DNA of 64,000 nt from Saccopteryx bilineata. Taxonomy: Eukaryota > Chordata > Mammalia > Chiroptera > Emballonuridae. The notes beneath the pieces are model-generated. The model was given only the letters and a program-made list of their open reading frames with translations, had not been told where the DNA came from and did not search any database. How positions within the stretch are numbered: position 1 is the first letter of the stretch; each line of letters opens with the position of its first letter. The stretch is from positions 288,282,982-288,346,981 of the forward strand of contig NC_089490.1 in NCBI RefSeq assembly GCF_036850765.1. The letters run 5' to 3'. Made by a program: the position numbers and the translations under genes. Below are positions 47,591-59,650 of this stretch, piece by piece.

Positions 47591-48507
47591 TTTACAATAA
47601 CATGGATGGACCTTGATAACATTATAAGGAGTGAAATAAGTAAATCAGAAAAAACTAAGAACTATATAAATCCATATATAGATGGGACACATAAAAATGA
47701 GACTCAGAGACATGGACAAGAACGTGATGGTAACAGGGTGGGAGGGATGGGACGAGGAAGGAGAGAGAGGGTGTGGGGGGAGGAGAGCGGCACAAAGAAA
47801 ACCAGATAGAAGGTGACAGAATACAATTTGACTTTGGGTGAGGGGTATGCAGTATAATCAAATGTCAAAATAATCTGTAGAAGTTTTCTCTCAACATATG
47901 TACTCTGATTTATCAATGTCACTGCATTAAATTTAAAAATAAAGAAAAATTATTAAAAGAAAAAGTTGCTCAAGTTCACTAGCTATTAGGAAAATGCAAA
48001 TCAAAACTACCACGTCATACCTGGTAGAATAGCTATCAACAAGACAGTTAATATCAAGTGTTGGAGAGGTTGTGGAGAAAAGGGAACCTCTATTCCCTGC
48101 CGGTGGGAGTGTAAACTGGTAAAAACCATTCCAGAAAACAGTATGGAGGTTCCTAAAAAAATTAAAAATAGAGTTCACATACATCCAGCAACCCCTATTC
48201 TGGGTATCTTCTTAAAAATTTTGAAAACATTTATTCGCAAAGATATATGTACTCCTATGTTCATTGTATCATTATTCCCAGTAGCCAAAACATAAAAACA
48301 ACCAGTTTCTTTTGTCAGACGACTGGATAAAAAAGATGTGGTACATATATACAATGGAATACTACTCTGTCATACAAAAAATGAAATACTTCCATATGCA
48401 ACAACATGGATGGATCTTCAGTATAACCTGCTTAATAAAATAAGTCAGACAAGAAAAGTTAAGAACCATACGATTTCACTTATATGTGATATATAAACTG
48501 AATGCAG

Positions 48508-48924
48508 CCTGACCAGGTGGTGACACAATGGGTAGAGTTGATCTGGGACCCTGAGGATCCAGGTTTGAAGCCCCAGAGTCACTGGCTTGAGCACAGGCTC
48601 ACCAGCTTGAGTGTGGGTTCACTGGTTTGAGCACAGGATCTCTGGCTTGAGCGTAGGATCACAAACAGGACCTCATGGTCATTGACTTGAACCCAATGGT
48701 CACTGGCTTAATCCCAAGGTTGCTGACTTGAGCAAGGTGTTACTAGCTCAGTTACAGCCCCCCTGCCATCAAGGCACATATGAGAAAGCAATTAATGAAC
48801 AACTAAAGTGTCACAAGTAGAAGTTGATGCTTCTCATCTTTCTCCCCTCCTGTCTGCCCTTCTCTCTTTCTGTCTCTCTCTCTGTCTCTCTCTCTCTCTA
48901 AAAAAATAAAATAAAATAAATGCA
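48508..48924 (+). repeat. tRNA-derived bat SINE, class A, long form
   Basis: The head CCTGACCAGGTGGTGACACA is followed by seven or more degenerate 'actggcttgagcacaggctc'-type units, then the usual tail. Short ATGCA flanks suggest the target duplication within the host L1. Confidence 0.9.
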
Positions 48925-49180
48925 ATAAATAAACAAACAAGAAAATCAAACAAAAACTCATAGATACAGACAACAGTATACTGATTACCAGAGGTAAGGG
49001 GGTAGAGGGTAGTAAAGGGGAAAGGGTTCAAATATATGGTGATGAAAATGATTTGATTTTGTGTGCTTGGCACACCATGCTATATACAGATCATGTGTCA
49101 TAGCATTATACACTTGAGACTTATGTCATCTTATTAATCAATATCACCCCAATATATATAATTAAAAAGAGAAGGAAAAG

Positions 49181-50435
49181 AAAGAGTTTCAATTAACATC
49201 ATCAGAGAGAGTAAAGAAACAATTGATCAAAAAAACAAGATCAGAATAATAGGAAAGACAAGGCAGAGAATAATACAACAACACGTTTCTGAAATTAAAA
49301 AGTAAATCACTACACGGTAAATCATTAGACCTAGAAGACAAAGATAAAAAGCTAATAATAAAAATATAATTAAATATAAGATTGGAAGCGATAGTTAAAA
49401 GATACATACTATTAACTCAAATCTAGGACATTCAAAATTCAAATATTAAAAATTTACAAGGAGTGAACAGAAATCGATAGGAATCTATCACAGAATAAGG
49501 ACATCTCCCCAAACTGAAGAAAGTGAGGCTTCATATTGAAAAGTTTCCTTGAGTGTTTAGTCCTAAAAATGAAAACAGATTCATTTTAATACATTAGTGT
49601 AAAATTTCATAACACCATGGAAAAAAAATCAGAATATCATGAAAAAATTCTATCACATATAAAAGAAGGAGTGATATATGCATTTTCTATTTCACAAGCT
49701 GGGTTGGATGGTACAACACCTTCAAAATATTAAAGAAATAAATTTAAATGAGCACTGTGTACCTAGATAATCTATAAATTTTTCTATCCATCTTTTTTTT
49801 TTTAAGAAACTGATGTTGCTTACTGACAAATCATTAACTCTTTTTAGAGTCAGTTTGGGTTCCAGTTCAAAATTCTACATATTTACATCTGCTTTTAGGA
49901 ATTCCCATTTTAATACAAAAGTTACTGAAATTTAAAGGGTTTCTAAAATGCTTTCTTCTTTAAGATAGAACACATCTCCACTAATCTTTTTTCCCCCCTA
50001 TCATTTGCTTTCCTCTTTGGCTCAAATTTGAGCTCTAATCATTGAAACACTTTATTTTCTCACACTCCCTATGTACTTATCTCCTCCATTCAATCTTTTC
50101 AAAGTATTTTGACAAATACTACTTAAAAAAATAGTTGCCTGGGTCTCCTGACAACAATGTATAATTAATCAAGGCCAGTGATGTGTTATTATAAATAAGA
50201 AAATAATTTCAAGTATTAAAACATTTGGACTAGTGTATTCTTTAATGTAAAAGATATCCCATAAAACATCCCATATATTGCTTACCAAAGAGCTTTTCAT
50301 CATATCCTTCTTCTGGTTTCCCCTTCTACCTGATATTACTTTCCATTAAGGTTCTGTTATTTTTATTTGTTTATTTGTTTGATTATTTTTTATAAACCAA
50401 ACACTTTTTTAAAATTCCTGTTAACATCTGTGTGG
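49181..50435. other. Intergenic, nothing recognised
   Basis: No supported gene or repeat. Confidence 0.5.
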
Positions 50436-50803
50436 TTGGTATGGGATGAATTGTATACCTCTAAAATTTGTATTTGAAGTCTAAACCACCAGTACCTTGG
50501 AACTGATTGTATTCGATGAGGTCCTCAAAGAGTTTTAAGTAAAATAAAAAGAGGTCATGTGAACAGGTTTTCTATGGTTAGTGTTCTTGAAAGAAGAGGG
50601 ATTAGCACATTGGGAATACCATGTTTCAGAGAAAAGATAGCCGTCGTCAACAAGCCAAAGAGAGCAGCCCTTAGAAGAAACCAACTCTGTGGACACCTTG
50701 ATCTTGGACTTCTTCCCTCCTGAACTGTGAGGAAATAAAGTTATGTTGGTTAAGCGCCCCCTTGTGTACTACTTTGTTATGGCAGCCCTAACAAACGAAT
50801 GCA
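50436..50803 (+). mobile_element. MaLR-type LTR (MLT1/MST-like)
   Basis: 'gggatgaattgtatacctct', 'gaggtcatgtgaacagg', 'gacaccttgatcttggactt', 'ctgaactgtgaggaaataaa' and 'actttgttatggcagcccta' appear in the order of mammalian MaLR LTRs, with AATAAA near 50733. Confidence 0.85.
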
Positions 50804-52223
50804 TTGGTATAGCAAAAATAAATGATATAAGTACCAAAAAAAGGCTTATCAGTTTAGAGAAAAGAACCACCAATTTTATCTTTTTGCTTTAGTAGTTCAG
50901 TCATGTGGTTTAAAATAATCTTACCCCCCCAAGTTTACTGTATCACTTTGTGTAATAGCAATTTTAGAGTCTCCAGGACGATGCAAAACACAGTAATTCC
51001 TGGCAAGAACTTTTGTCAGCCCCAAGTGACTTTGCATTTTAACCTTGCGGAAAGGGATATGCACAATATCCCATTGCTAAAGAAAACCAAGAAGTTACCT
51101 TGATTTATTTTCTCTGTTATGGTTATATCACCAGCTTTTAAAAAAATACGTATTTCTCAAAGCATATTATACTGCCAATTATTAGGTTACAGTATTCTAA
51201 TGTAGTTCCCAGGGGCGAGTAAAAGGTAAAGTTGAGATGATGGGAGGATAAAGTGAGTTCAACAATTGTTCCTGAACTAGGAGAGTATTAGACATCTGAA
51301 AAGGCGTGGAAAATGTGGCTTCAACCGGCCAAATTGCCACAGCATAATTATTATTTGTATATTTTTGAAGTAAGTATTTAATAAAGAATAGAACTAAATA
51401 TAAGTTGCTTGAATTATCCACATTTCCACCACTTTTCCCTGTGTGGATTTTTGCTTTCACAACCTTGCAAATATAACTATATTCATAAACATTTCATATA
51501 TACAATTAGATATTATTGATGGATCAAGACGAATCTACAAGCAACTTTTATTTTTTCCTATATAATTAATATTTCAGAAGTCACTGTATACTTGCAATAT
51601 TAAGAAAACATAGTGTTATTTTATAGTTAGCTGGTTTGTTAAGCACCTTTCTAGCCAGTGTACAGCTCAGTTGATAATAATGTATATGAGTGGTTTATCT
51701 GTAAGCTTTAAAATCAAATATTTCTTAAAAGTCTATAAAAATAAACATAAAAGTTCTGGTAGAAGGGTTTCACAAAGGAGTTGTAGAGATAATTTACATT
51801 GAAATTATTGTAAATGATAATGCAATAAAGAACCTCTGAACCTGGCATAATAACAAAAGTCAGCAAGTTGAAATTCATGTTAATAAAATAAGTAAGTTGA
51901 TTGCCTAATTTTGCATTAATGTTCATCATAGGAGTTAGTTATTGGTGTGAATCTTCTGAAGTCCCTGATTGTGTTGTTGTTATTGTTCAGTAGTGTATAA
52001 AAATAACTTTTTGGAATGCTATACATTTATTCTGTATTATTTGATTTGTATTTTATTTTCTTTAGTCCTGAAGTAATCACTAGATTGTAAAAAATGCTTT
52101 TATTCCCAAAAAAGTTTTCATAGAAACTCAAAGATTTATCTGTGAATAAAGATGTTATTAAATCTGCTCACTTGTTAAAACCAACCTTCCACACACCAGC
52201 ACAGTATTAAAACAAAACCAATA
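50804..52223. other. Intergenic, downstream of the cadherin gene
   Basis: AT-rich with no clear repeat. An alternative distal 3' UTR end could lie here (TTTATT near 52028), but I cannot choose. Confidence 0.4.
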
Positions 52224-52229
52224 TTTATT
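52224..52229 (-). terminator. CDH12: Candidate poly(A) signal of the cadherin gene
   Basis: AATAAA on the minus strand about 810 bases past the stop codon. About 30 bases downstream comes a GT-rich element (minus strand TGTGCTGGTGTGTGG at about 52190-52205), a good cleavage context. Based on motif and spacing only. Confidence 0.5.
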
Positions 52230-52942
52230 TTAATGTGGATTTTCAGCCCTGAGGCCTCTCTGTATAAAGAGGAATTTTTTTATATAATTTCATTTTTAAA
52301 ATTTTATTTTTTGATAAAAAGTAACATCTTAATGAATAGCTTTAATATGAATTAATGGTATGATCAAACATTGTTTTCAAAATTCAGGACTTGCATATTG
52401 AATTAGATATTATCACATTTATTTTAATTTTCTGAATGGGTAGGAAAAACAAATGTGTGTTGGCATACAGTTTCAAAAAAAGACTGAATTATAAGAAGAT
52501 GGAGTTCAGAAAGTATTCTTCTTTTATCCTCAAAAGGAATTAGAAGTCAGCACGTTGCTATTGCTCCTTGACATATAAAGATAATGTCTTTGTTTTATGT
52601 CCTCGGTGTCTCTGAATCCTGCAATGCCATCACAGCAGAGTGTACTGTACATCACTTTAAATGATAAGAGTTTCAATAGGCACTTTAGTGGAATTAAGAA
52701 AAATCTAACACTCTTCCACCGTGATGCCACATAGCTATCTTCATTCTAGGTTGTCATGTCAGTAAATTGTATTTAATAGGCCTGAGCTTGTCTCAGTGTA
52801 TTTCCAAAATAACAAAACAAAACCAAGCAAGTACATATAATAGGATTTATCTTATGTTGGCAGAATAAACCAAAACTGACAATATAATAAATATAGCAAC
52901 TTGCTAGAAACCAGATAATCAAAGGAATCTTGTCCTATAAAG

Positions 52943-52979
<37 letters not shown>

Positions 52980-53039
52980 TTTCTACTTGTGTTTGTTTTT
53001 TTAAAATTTCTCCTATTGGTTTAAGTCTTTGCTTCTCCC
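52230..53039 (-). other. CDH12: Probable 3' UTR of the cadherin gene
   Basis: Continuous with the last coding exon and free of recognisable young transposons. It contains a (CA)n tract on the transcript strand 66 bases after the stop. Confidence 0.55.
52944..52973. repeat. (TG)n microsatellite in the probable 3' UTR
   Basis: Fifteen uninterrupted TG units on the plus strand, (CA)n in the transcript. Confidence 0.97.
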
Positions 53040-53539
53040 CTAAGTGACTTTATCAGAGTTATAACTCTCTTCTTCACCAAACATATCTGCCAAGACTTTA
53101 AAGCGGGGTCCCCAATCTGTCAGATAGTCATAGTCCTGGTCAACTTCTGTGGCGAGAGAGTCTATAGAGCTAAGGGAGTCTGCGACTGATCCATTTCCTT
53201 CATAGGCATATGTTGCCAGTGAATCGTATGGTGGGGCAGTTGGGTCCACATCATTTTCCTGTAGCCTTTGATTAATGAAATCCCTTATGTCTGTGTTATC
53301 TTCCACCGGTTGTCTCTGCCGAGGTAAACAGAGAGAGTCTGGTTTTATATCCCTGCGAATTTTGTTATCTTCAATCACTTTTGGATTTCTCAGAGCACCG
53401 ATGTCAAAAGCCTGGGTGTCCTCCTCCCCGCCTCCTTCATCGTCATAATGAATAACATTGTCTCTGATGTCTTCCTTAGAGGTCATCAGGGTGTCTTTCT
53501 TCTTCTGCCTTCTCAGTGCAACGTACAGCACAACTATGG
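53040..53539 (-). CDS. CDH12: Cadherin-12, last coding exon (cytoplasmic tail)
   Basis: Classical cadherins are calcium-dependent cell-cell adhesion proteins; cadherin-12 is a mainly neural type II member. This exon starts after CTTCTTCCAG (acceptor at 53540-53541) and supplies two bases of a split Ala codon plus 165 codons to a TAG (53042-53040). It encodes the end of the membrane helix ([10 protein letters not shown]) and a basic stop-transfer stretch. The juxtamembrane p120-catenin site follows (around [20 protein letters not shown]), and then the C-terminal beta-catenin site ([28 protein letters not shown]). The end, [14 protein letters not shown], matches my memory of cadherin-12 and not its paralogues. 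The apparent start MFCLLP just upstream is intron read through the acceptor. The frame is fully intact. Naming relies on recall, not a search. Confidence 0.95.
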
Positions 53540-56373
53540 CTGGAAGAAGACAAAACATGGCAACTTGAGAATATGTCAGTTTATCTCTTCATAAAGATAA
53601 AACTGGTCAGAGCTGGCTGAGGTTCTTTAATAATAGCCTAGTATTTTAAAGTAAACATACTGTAATCAATAAGAATCAGATCTCTGTTTACATTTTTTTC
53701 ATTGCCTGATCTTAATTTCATTGTGAAATTGTAAATATCAAGAAATCATAGCCAAATAAGTTACAAAATAAAAAAATTATAACATTATTTATATTTAAAT
53801 GAATTATATATAATATTTTACTCTTTGGGAAAATGTGTTTACAAAGTTGCAAAAAGAAAGAAAAATGTTCTAAGCATACAGAGATCTGTATAACATTGAT
53901 ATTATAAAATTTGAATATATAGCCTATAAGTAACATTTAAATATATTCACATCCAGATTTTCCAATTTTAATGTTAATTTCTTTCTAATGAAATAAACAC
54001 AAATCTTCATCCATGTGACAATCACTTTTAAAAGCAATAAATAAGCAAGAGAGAAAGAAAAGAAAGAATATACAATATAAGGGCTTTGGTTTTATAAGTC
54101 GTTATCAACTAAGAGCTCTAATTATTTAAAGACTGTCCTGCCATACTGAGACAGTGTTCCAAACCAAATGACTAGTATTCATATTACCTTCATGAAGCGT
54201 GATAATATTTTGAAGTAGTTAATTTATCTATGCTCATTATTGAATATCTCTTTGTTTCTAGTTGACTCACAACCATCATTAAATAGTGTATGTATCTTGG
54301 TTACAGATTCAAATAATTCTGCACTCAACTTACCTTTTCATATACCCACTCTCTTCTATAGTGATGGTAATAGATTGAAAGGCAAAGTGTGTTTGATTTA
54401 CTATCGCAGAACTCAAAGACTCTTGTCATAAAATTAGAAAGTAGAGGGCATTGCATGATGATAAAAGCCCAATCATTTCCTCTGCCTCCAAAATTATTTT
54501 AATGAATTGAAAAGAGGGAGGAGATATAGGTAGACCTCCTTCCTGTACAATATGCCTTGGACAGATGTTTCTCACTCAGCGCTCCTACCAGGGTTTAAGA
54601 AAATTTCAGAACTAAAGAAAGTATTTATTGTTTGTTTACACGAGAAGAACGTGAAAGACTGCAAACCTTACAGAGAAGCCCTGCAAACAAAATGGCATGA
54701 GAGTTGCCACCAATGAGAAAGAGACTAGTTAGATGTGCTTGAGAGCTACCTGAAAGGTATGCAAGCACCACAAGATTCTCATGCTTCCCTGAACCCCAGG
54801 AAAGACATGAAAATAGTTAAGAACTAGAAGATTTAAAGGAATCTGAGATTGGTTATGGAATTCAAACAGTAGATGGGCATTTAATCAAACCCCATGGCAA
54901 GACTATAGTGTCAACGTTTTCTGCTGTTCTAGAAAATTCACAATGCTAGATCGGTGTGGATGCACTGTGGACACTCAGTAAGCATTTGGATGAATAAGTG
55001 GCAGATAGCAATGCAGGATAAGGTTGACCTGGACAAGATTAGTGGTTACACTGTAACAGGGCCAGTGGCCAAATCAAGCATCCAGAATATGCCAAGTCAT
55101 GCAGGGTTGATATACAAATACTCTAGGACTCAAAGAACTTTTAGAGAAAAGAGGAGCGTCAGAGAGGGCTGCTTAATTTGAAGTTAAACACCTAATTGAT
55201 CATGTTCAATTTCAAATATGAGAACATTATTTTGCATCTGCCCTTTTAAGGTTTATATCATCAGCACAAGCAGATGGCAGATATAATTTACTCTAAATTA
55301 TAATGATATAAAAAATTCTTTGTTCTGTACTCCAAAGTCCTTTGTATGGAATTAATATTTACATCATGCAAATTGGACTAGAACTTTACCCTCCAAACCA
55401 ATGTCAGTTTATGATTCAGGAACTGTAATTCACAAACTATTATATAATGCCTTACTCCACACTTGACATTCTAGTATATATATTTTAAGTTTTGTTTTCT
55501 AGCCCTACGATGAAGGGAGGTTCTTATAATGCTGGGGTTTTTTTTAATGTTGTTAACTAATCAACATTCATATATAAACTGATTCCACAGTGTCCAATTG
55601 TGTATCAGTTGTAATTTGAATTTAAAAGAATGACAAAAACAACAACAAGAACAGAAAATCTCACTTTGCTTATGTGATTCTGGCAATGAATTAATAAGGG
55701 AAATAGAACTGGCTCATCAGAATTGATAGAAAGGGAAACCCCTAAAGTAAGTTTATGTTTATTCTCTCAGCGATGTTACAGAATACATTTCCTTCGATCC
55801 TTTTCATTTGGTTTGCTTCTAGATACTTAAGTGTGGTTTGTTCTGTTGATGTTTGAATTTTGATGTGAAGAGATGTATGCAAAGTAGAATAAAAATTACT
55901 TTTGGCTGGCAGTTTAAACGGGAAAGATAAAGTTCACTTTCTTTTCTTTTTTCTTTATTGAACTAATATTTGAAAACTATTGTTCATCTGGGTTTTTTTT
56001 TTAAGGTCAGACGATATCTTAGGGAGTGATAATTACTAGGATGTAAAGTGAATAGAGAAATCATTGCTGTATATAGGTTATTTGTTATAGAAACTTTCAT
56101 TGCAGCAGTTTCTACAAAATATTATTACTTGGAAAACCCCTAAGGCTTTAACAGTCTTTTTTATTTTTTGATGGTGTTATTTATTTAAGCCTAATGTTAT
56201 ATTTCCAATGAGTTATAAAATAAGAAATTAACTTTAATCAAAATATAATTCAATATAAGTAGACAAACTTCTAAGCAAAAATGGCATCTCAGTGAAGTAA
56301 CATCAATTCACATTGTAAATTGAGGACATACGGTAGAGAAAGAGAACGAAAGATGATTAATATTGAAACCAAC
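53540..56373 (-). other. CDH12: Cadherin intron between the TM and tail exons
   Basis: About 2.8 kb, phase 1 (one base of the Ala codon lies before the intron). No obvious transposon or extra exon. A fragment near 54954-55000 vaguely resembles an old SINE end. Confidence 0.75.
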
Positions 56374-56625
56374 CTAAAAGTATAACGATGCACAGTAGAA
56401 TTGCAATCAAGGCCCCGGTGCTGAGTCCAACAGGTAAGAAAATTGCTTCCACATTACAAGACAAGATGGTGCCATCAGAGTCACATCTACAAACTCGGAT
56501 GGTCATTGTGTTTGTGCTGCTCTGGACAGGATAGCTGCTGTCTTCTATCACAACAGGCAGGAAATACAACTCCTGCTGCCTCCGACTGTATCCATTCCTT
56601 CTGGTTTCAATTCCAGCCGTGTTGT
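56374..56625 (-). CDS. CDH12: Cadherin-12, exon for late EC5 and transmembrane segment
   Basis: A 252-base exon, the length I recall for this exon in type II cadherins. It begins after TTTTGTAG with AC AAC ACG, completing an Asn codon split from the previous exon. It codes for the end of EC5 ([40 protein letters not shown]). Next is the Cys-bearing membrane-proximal segment ([13 protein letters not shown]), then the start of the transmembrane helix ([18 protein letters not shown]). It ends TTTTAG|GTTGGT, an unusual but valid GT donor. One base carries over to the next exon's CC to make Ala. Intact frame, no stops. Confidence 0.95.
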
Positions 56626-56894
56626 CTACAAAACATGACATTTATGATGAGATGGTTATCATGAGGTTCATTTCAAAGGTGATATTGGTTGAACAGTAGG
56701 AAGCTCTCCACCCATATTTAATTATTTTATCATGAAAGGCTCTGCTAAAATGTAATCAAACTAATCCCCAAAGAAGAAACATAAATCTTCTCTGATATAA
56801 GAATTAAATATGCTATTTAGAAAGAATGTAGAAGTATGTGTGTTTACTTATTTTTTCTGACATCAAAATTTCATTGAGGAAATTAAAAAATTCT

Positions 56895-57312
56895 TTTCTA
56901 AATTTATTTTTTACTGAATGTATTGGGGGACATTAATTAATAAAATTGTGTAGATGTACAATTCTATTATTATGGCATCTATATATTGATTGTGTGTTCA
57001 TACCAAGTCAAGTCTCTTTCCATCACCACTCATCCCCCCTTTACTCTATACCCCCACCCCCCCTCCCTTTTCCCTCCTGTAATCACTATATTGTTGTCTG
57101 TATCTATGAGACTTTTTCTTTGCTTAACACCTTCACCTCTTTCCGCCATCCCCTTAAACCCTCTAACAGCTGTCAGTCTGTTTTCTGTATCTATGTGTCT
57201 GTTTCTGTTTTGTTTGTTAATTTTGTTCATTAGAGTCCACATGCAGTAAAATCATATGGCACTTGTCTTTCTCTGACTAGCTTATTTCACTTAATACTTC
57301 TGTGGATGTTTT
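56895..57312 (-). repeat. Old LINE-1 3' end
   Basis: Minus-strand L1 with a C-rich tract (57030-57070) and 'tagcttatttcacttaata', the reverse of the L1 'ARSEISK' region. Diverged. Confidence 0.75.
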
Positions 57313-58290
57313 CTTACAAAATAGAACAGATTATTACAAGTATGAATATGCAAAAACACCTAATCTTAGAACCTATTATTTAAAATACAACAAATATCAA
57401 ATTATTATTTCAGATTGAAATGTTTTTTTTCCCAAAACTATATCTATATATACAGTTTAACTTTTGCACATCAGAGTAACATGGAAAGGAAAACAAATTG
57501 TGTTATTTAATCAAGCTTCATTAAAAATTTTAATCATTATGAATTTTAATAAAATACAAAAGCATTTTATTTTAGTTTTAATAAAAGCAATATTTACAAA
57601 ATCAACATTATTAATTTTATAAAAATGTAGCTAACTTTTCTATAGAAAATGTCATTTTGTATGCATTTCTCTTGCTTCTTTTATTTCTACATATAAAAGT
57701 GAAATTTTTGTTTTATTGATAACACTATTTTATTTTTATGTTTATTAATTTAACTTCTAGAAACATTTTCCTATTTTTAGAAATGTATTAATATTTACTT
57801 TATTATAGCCACAAGTGAAACAAACTATAGAATCAGGTAAAAAAAAAAGTCATAAAAATGTTACTATTTCAATAATATTTTATTTTTCTATTTGTAGATG
57901 CTACTTTGGTAAGAAGTACCAAGATAAGAAAACTTTACATGGTATGATGGATTTACATATGGAGGAGTAATTTGTCATTATATAAAGAATATTTTTAAGT
58001 TGAAAAAGTATCAAGGCGTCAAAAGTCATTATAGTATTTCCAATGAAAGCTTGTGGTACCTAGTATTTGTAGTGACAACCGGATGAGAAGAATGGGAACC
58101 AGTTGAACTAACACTAAAATGATTAGCAATCAATAGTTGCAGGCTTTTGTCTGTATAAAAAGAACAGTCACATATTAAAGTTCAAAATATAATTAAAAAA
58201 GATTAATAGAATTTGAAAGTCAAAGAAGCTGATGTATTAGCACTTGGAGATGTAGAGTTTATTAGAACTTAGAAAGGTAGAGATTTTACA

Positions 58291-58496
58291 TTCTTTTTTT
58301 TTTAGATTTTCTTTAATTATTTTTAGAGAGAAGAGAGGAAAGAGAGAAAGAGAGAGAAAAAGAGAAGATAAACTGAAAGCCTCAACTCATAGTAGTTGCT
58401 TTCTGTATATGCCTTGATTGGGCAAGCCCAGGGTTTTGAATCAGTGACCTGTGTTCCAGGTTTATGCTTTATCCACTGTGTGATCTCAGGTCAGGA
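58291..58496 (-). repeat. tRNA-derived bat SINE, class C
   Basis: T-run, AG-rich block, 'gtatatgccttgattgggca' and reverse head 'gtgatctcaggtcagg'. Diverged. Confidence 0.85.
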
Positions 58497-58689
58497 GATA
58501 TTCTTGAACTCATGTCTAAAGACAACTTATCTTTATTTTCATTGTTTATTTTTATTTTATTATTGTTAAGATATGAGCATATAAAAATCACTGTGTTCAT
58601 AGTGAAAATTTAAAAAATATATTAAACCTCATTTCCACTTTTAAAGTGGTTTCTATCAAATATAGATGAAAAAAGTAATATACATATAT

Positions 58690-58990
58690 ATTTTTCAACC
58701 ATAAAAATTAAAGAAACTTTGTTATTTATGACAATGTGGATGAATCTGGAAGACATTATGCTAAATGAAATAAGCCAGACAGGGAAAGACAAATACAGTA
58801 TAATGTCACTCACATGTGAAATAAAAAAAAAATAGTTGAACTCATGTAGAAAAGTGGTTGTGTTCTAATGTAAAACATGGGGACTAAAGTTAATAACTTT
58901 GTAGAGCATTAAAAAAATTGCTAAATGGATAGACACATTCATTGTTATCACAAAACAAAAAGGTAAATAGAGAATATGTGAAATTAAATA
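58690..58990 (+). repeat. Old LINE-1 3' end
   Basis: 'atgacaatgtggatgaatctg', 'aaatgaaataagccagacag' and 'acagtataatgtcactcaca' are old L1 ORF2/3' UTR phrases in plus orientation. Confidence 0.8.
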
Positions 58991-59276
58991 TGTTCCTATC
59001 CACTTTTAAAATAACTTACACTTACAGATACAACAAGATAAAACAAAGAATCTGGTAAATGGTATATGAGTGGCCAATGTTCAGAACATGAGAAAACACT
59101 GTATGAGGCAAGGTGATCTGCTTCATATTATCAAAATTAATTAGATATAGGTTCTCCATCAAGGATACAATGGTAGAAAACAGTCAATACTTATGTTACT
59201 GAATGATGTGACCATCATTTCCCAAGTCAATGATCTGGAAGTTTGATTAGTATTATTTTATATCAAAGATCTAGAT

Positions 59277-59459
59277 CAGTGGTTTCCAACTGCCAGACCA
59301 CCAGAAATTTTGTGCCAATAAGTAAAAAAGTTAACCACCCAGATTCTATAATTTTCGTACAACATCAGAGTGGTTAATTCTTTGTAGACTAGTAGGAAAT
59401 TTCTGGTGGACTGGTACCAGTCTATGGATGAGGATGGGGATGAGGGTTGAAAAGCACTG
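59277..59459. mobile_element. Non-autonomous hAT DNA transposon
   Basis: CAGTGGTTTCCAAC at the left and GTTGAAAAGCACTG at the right are inverted termini (183 bp). The flanks ATCTAGAT and ATCTTGCC share only ATCT. A SINE begins six bases after the right end and may have disrupted the duplication. Confidence 0.8.
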
Positions 59460-59464
59460 ATCTT

Positions 59465-59650
59465 GCCTGACCTGTGGTGGTGCAGTGGATAATGTATAAA
59501 CCTGGAAAACTAAGGTCGATGGTTCAAGACCCTGGGCTTGCCCAGTCAAGGCACATACAGGAAGCAACTACTACAAGTTGATGCTTCCTGCTTCTCCCCC
59601 ACCCTTTCTCTCTCTCTCTTTTCTCTAAAAATCAATAAATAATTTTTTTA
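59465..59650 (+). repeat. tRNA-derived bat SINE, class C
   Basis: Head GCCTGACCTGTGGTGGTGCA, 'gaccctgggcttgcccagtc', CTCT tail and AATAAATAA end. Confidence 0.9.

Larger units (their letters stand above)
41380..47950 (+). mobile_element. Near full-length LINE-1, inactive
   Basis: About 6.6 kb. It begins GGGGAGAGATAAGATGGCGA, has a 1.5-kb GC-rich 5' UTR (richest at 42120-42850), broken ORF1 and ORF2, a G-rich 3' UTR (47735-47800) and an A-rich end. The right flank ATTAAAAGAAAAAGTTGCTC and left flank ATTAAAAGATGTTCA are a likely decayed target duplication. Its ORF2 C-terminus differs from the younger truncated copies ([12 protein letters not shown] versus [12 protein letters not shown]), so it belongs to an older subfamily. 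Confidence 0.94.
41190..49180 (+). repeat. Older LINE-1 hosting a full-length L1 and a SINE
   Basis: Old ORF2 sequence runs to 41379. It resumes at about 47951 ('gttgctcaagttcactagct') and continues through a 3' UTR, interrupted again by a SINE at 48508. It ends near 49180 ('cacttgagacttatgtcatc', 'caatatcaccccaatata'). Confidence 0.8.

Noticed and set aside
53540..53558. Upstream Met (MFCLLP) as a start of the cadherin tail frame
   Set aside because: These residues are intron sequence read through the CTTCTTCCAG acceptor; the exon continues a frame from 56374.
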